8,227 bases of DNA from CAYJBH01 sp964368625. GTDB taxonomy: Bacteria > Bacillota > Clostridia > Oscillospirales > Ruminococcaceae. The position numbers were made by a program, and so were the translations under genes. How positions within the stretch are numbered: the first letter of the stretch is position 1; the number at the start of each line of letters is the position of its first letter. The notes under the pieces were generated by a model. It made no database searches, had not been told where the DNA came from, and was given only the letters and a program-made list of their open reading frames with translations. Positions 7,985 through 8,227 of the stretch are shown here, in pieces. The stretch lies in NCBI GenBank assembly GCA_964368625.1, contig CAYJBH010000065.1, positions 1 to 8,227 of the forward strand, in the 5' to 3' direction.

Positions 7985-8025
7985 CAAAAGAAAAGCCCTG
8001 CTGAGTTACGAGCTCAGCAGGACTT
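7985..8025 (-). terminator. Rho-independent terminator (functional direction leftward)
   Basis: CCTGCTGAG (7997-8005) and CTCAGCAGG (8013-8021) form a perfect 9-bp stem. It can extend inward by a G-U and an A-U pair, and outward past one mismatch by an AAG/CTT stretch. On the minus strand the stem is followed by GCTTTTCTTTTG, a T-rich tract. On the plus strand it is followed by CTTCGGAAAC, with no T tract, so it should work leftward only. No annotated minus-strand gene lies immediately upstream of it, which points to a short transcript started at the 8072-8100 promoter. Confidence 0.6.
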
Positions 8026-8065
8026 CGGAAACAACAATAAACGTGTTATTATTATTTCTAGTTAC
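7985..8065 (-). ncRNA. Candidate small RNA or attenuated leader upstream of hsdM
   Basis: A consensus-like minus-strand promoter predicts a start near 8065, and the leftward terminator ends near 7985. This gives an RNA of roughly 80 bases: an unstructured AT-rich 5' half and a GC-rich terminator hairpin. No open reading frame with a ribosome site is apparent inside it. Read-through would extend into the hsdM leader, so it could be a free small RNA or a transcription-attenuation element for the restriction operon. I recognise no known RNA family in it. Confidence 0.3.
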
Positions 8066-8085
8066 AATAGTATAATAACATGTTT
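8039..8085. repeat. AT-rich 14-bp inverted repeat
   Basis: AAACGTGTTATTAT (8039-8052) pairs with ATAATAACATGTTT (8072-8085) over 14 bp. The single non-Watson-Crick position is a G-U pair in plus-strand RNA and an A-C mismatch in minus-strand RNA. This favours a hairpin in a rightward transcript, in the leader of the gene at 8199. No T tract follows, so it is not a terminator. It could equally be a protein-binding palindrome over the leftward -10 element. Confidence 0.5.
8055..8071 (+). repeat. Direct repeat copy 1, operator-like
   Basis: TTTCTAGTTACAATAGT matches the copy at 8103-8119 at 15 of 17 positions, 48 bases apart. It lies immediately beside the leftward -10 element at 8072-8077, where a bound repressor would block initiation. 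The cognate regulator is unknown. Confidence 0.4.
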
Positions 8086-8100
8086 GACTTTACCGGTCAA
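8072..8100 (-). promoter_or_regulatory. Leftward sigma-A-type promoter upstream of the terminator hairpin
   Basis: On the minus strand TTGACC (8095-8100) and TATTAT (8072-8077) are separated by exactly 17 bases, each hexamer matching consensus at five of six positions. It points toward the terminator at 7985-8025 and beyond it to hsdM. It overlaps the inverted repeat at 8039-8085 and the TTGAC/GTCAA dyad, so it may be repressible. Confidence 0.45.
8084..8100. promoter_or_regulatory. TTGAC/GTCAA dyad, possible operator
   Basis: TTGAC (8084-8088) and GTCAA (8096-8100) form a 5-bp inverted repeat around TTTACCG. The right arm contains the leftward -35 hexamer. Dyads of this form are seen at some TetR-type operators, but no regulator gene is visible here to support that. 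On the plus strand TTGACT has no good -10 at normal spacing. Confidence 0.3.
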
Positions 8101-8102
8101 TG

Positions 8103-8119
8103 TTTCTAGCTAAAATAGT
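8103..8119 (+). repeat. Direct repeat copy 2, operator-like
   Basis: TTTCTAGCTAAAATAGT is the second copy of the 17-base repeat, differing at two positions from that at 8055-8071. It lies just upstream of the leftward -35 element, so the two copies bracket the promoter. This is consistent with two binding sites for one regulator, possibly with looping or cooperativity. Confidence 0.4.
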
Positions 8120-8185
8120 GCCTTAAAGGATGTGAATTTTTACTGGCAAGGTTCTTCTGTTTTATTTTAATATAAAAAATTAAAA

Positions 8186-8191
8186 AGGAGG
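8186..8191 (+). promoter_or_regulatory. Strong ribosome binding site for the rightward gene
   Basis: AGGAGG within AAAAAGGAGGG is a near-perfect Shine-Dalgarno sequence. Two ATG codons follow in tandem, at 8196 and 8199. The spacing is four bases to the first and seven to the second, so the second is the better placed start. Confidence 0.75.
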
Positions 8192-8198
8192 GCTTATG

Positions 8199-8227
8199 AT
8201 GCCAAATAAAAATTTAAAAGCAATAAA
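8199..8227 (+). CDS. 5' end of an unidentified rightward gene
   Basis: Only about nine codons are visible (MPNKNLKAI), and the frame is open to the window edge. An excellent ribosome binding site ends seven bases upstream of the ATG at 8199; an adjacent in-frame ATG at 8196 would add one Met. The gene is divergent from the restriction operon and shares its 500-base regulatory spacer. The lysine-rich start gives no clue to function, and it could even be a short ORF. Confidence 0.55.

Larger units (their letters stand above)
7762..8195. other. Non-coding regulatory spacer between hsdM and a rightward gene
   Basis: No convincing coding region is seen on either strand. Bases 7762-7890 are plain AT-rich sequence in which I see nothing specific. 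From 7894 onward the spacer holds a rightward promoter, a GC-rich hairpin terminator, a leftward promoter, an AT-rich inverted repeat, two near-identical 17-base direct repeats and a TTGAC/GTCAA dyad. These are listed separately. Short ATG-initiated frames, such as one at 8080, lack ribosome binding sites. Confidence 0.7.

Noticed and set aside
8080..8109. Possible leader peptide ATG TTT GAC ... TAG
   Set aside because: Nine codons without a ribosome binding site and no attenuation-type codon run.
8171..8176. TATAAA as a -10 element for the gene at 8199
   Set aside because: No -35 at proper spacing, and transcription would begin at or inside the ribosome binding site.
1..8227. CRISPR array, tRNA, rRNA or insertion sequence
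   Set aside because: No regularly spaced repeats, cloverleaf, rRNA-like sequence, or transposase with terminal inverted repeats was seen on reading both strands.

Overview
This window looks like part of a low-GC Firmicutes (Clostridia-type) chromosome. The grounds are AT-rich spacers, strong GGAGG-type ribosome binding sites, sigma-A-like promoters, and the style of the HsdM and macro-domain proteins. I cannot name a genus. The dominant feature is a leftward (minus-strand) type I restriction-modification operon, read from right to left as hsdM (6196-7698), hsdS (5076-6206), two membrane-protein genes of unknown function (4194-5066 and 3311-4075), and hsdR (175-3297). The start of a macro-domain gene (1-94) follows.

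The three hsd genes are complete and carry the expected motifs. HsdM has the SAM site DPACGSGG and the catalytic NPPF. HsdS has two target-recognition halves around a conserved helical spacer. HsdR has a PD-ExK nuclease domain followed by a DEAH-type translocase. HsdM and HsdS would form the modification enzyme, and adding HsdR would give the restriction complex. Their lengths (500, 376 and 1040 aa) resemble the type IC (EcoR124I-like) enzymes.

The unusual part is the pair of membrane-protein genes between hsdS and hsdR. The first encodes TM1, a roughly 100-residue predicted extracytoplasmic region, TM2, and a long charged coiled coil. The second encodes two N-terminal TM helices and a helical cytoplasmic domain. 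They are clearly more AT-rich than hsdM and hsdR, they sit in the operon with tight spacing, and I do not recognise either family. They are the best candidate here for an undescribed defence accessory module. The coiled-coil gene also appears to be interrupted near its 3' end at an A6 run. Skipping one base there opens about 26 more plausible codons.

The right-hand 500 bases contain no large gene but are dense in regulatory signals. They hold a good hsdM promoter, a rightward extended -10 promoter, and a perfect 9-bp GC-rich hairpin followed on the minus strand by a T-rich tract. A consensus-like minus-strand promoter lies about 80 nt upstream of that terminator; together they could make a small RNA or an attenuated leader of the operon. 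Operator-like direct repeats and dyads follow. A rightward gene with an excellent ribosome binding site begins at 8199 and runs off the window.
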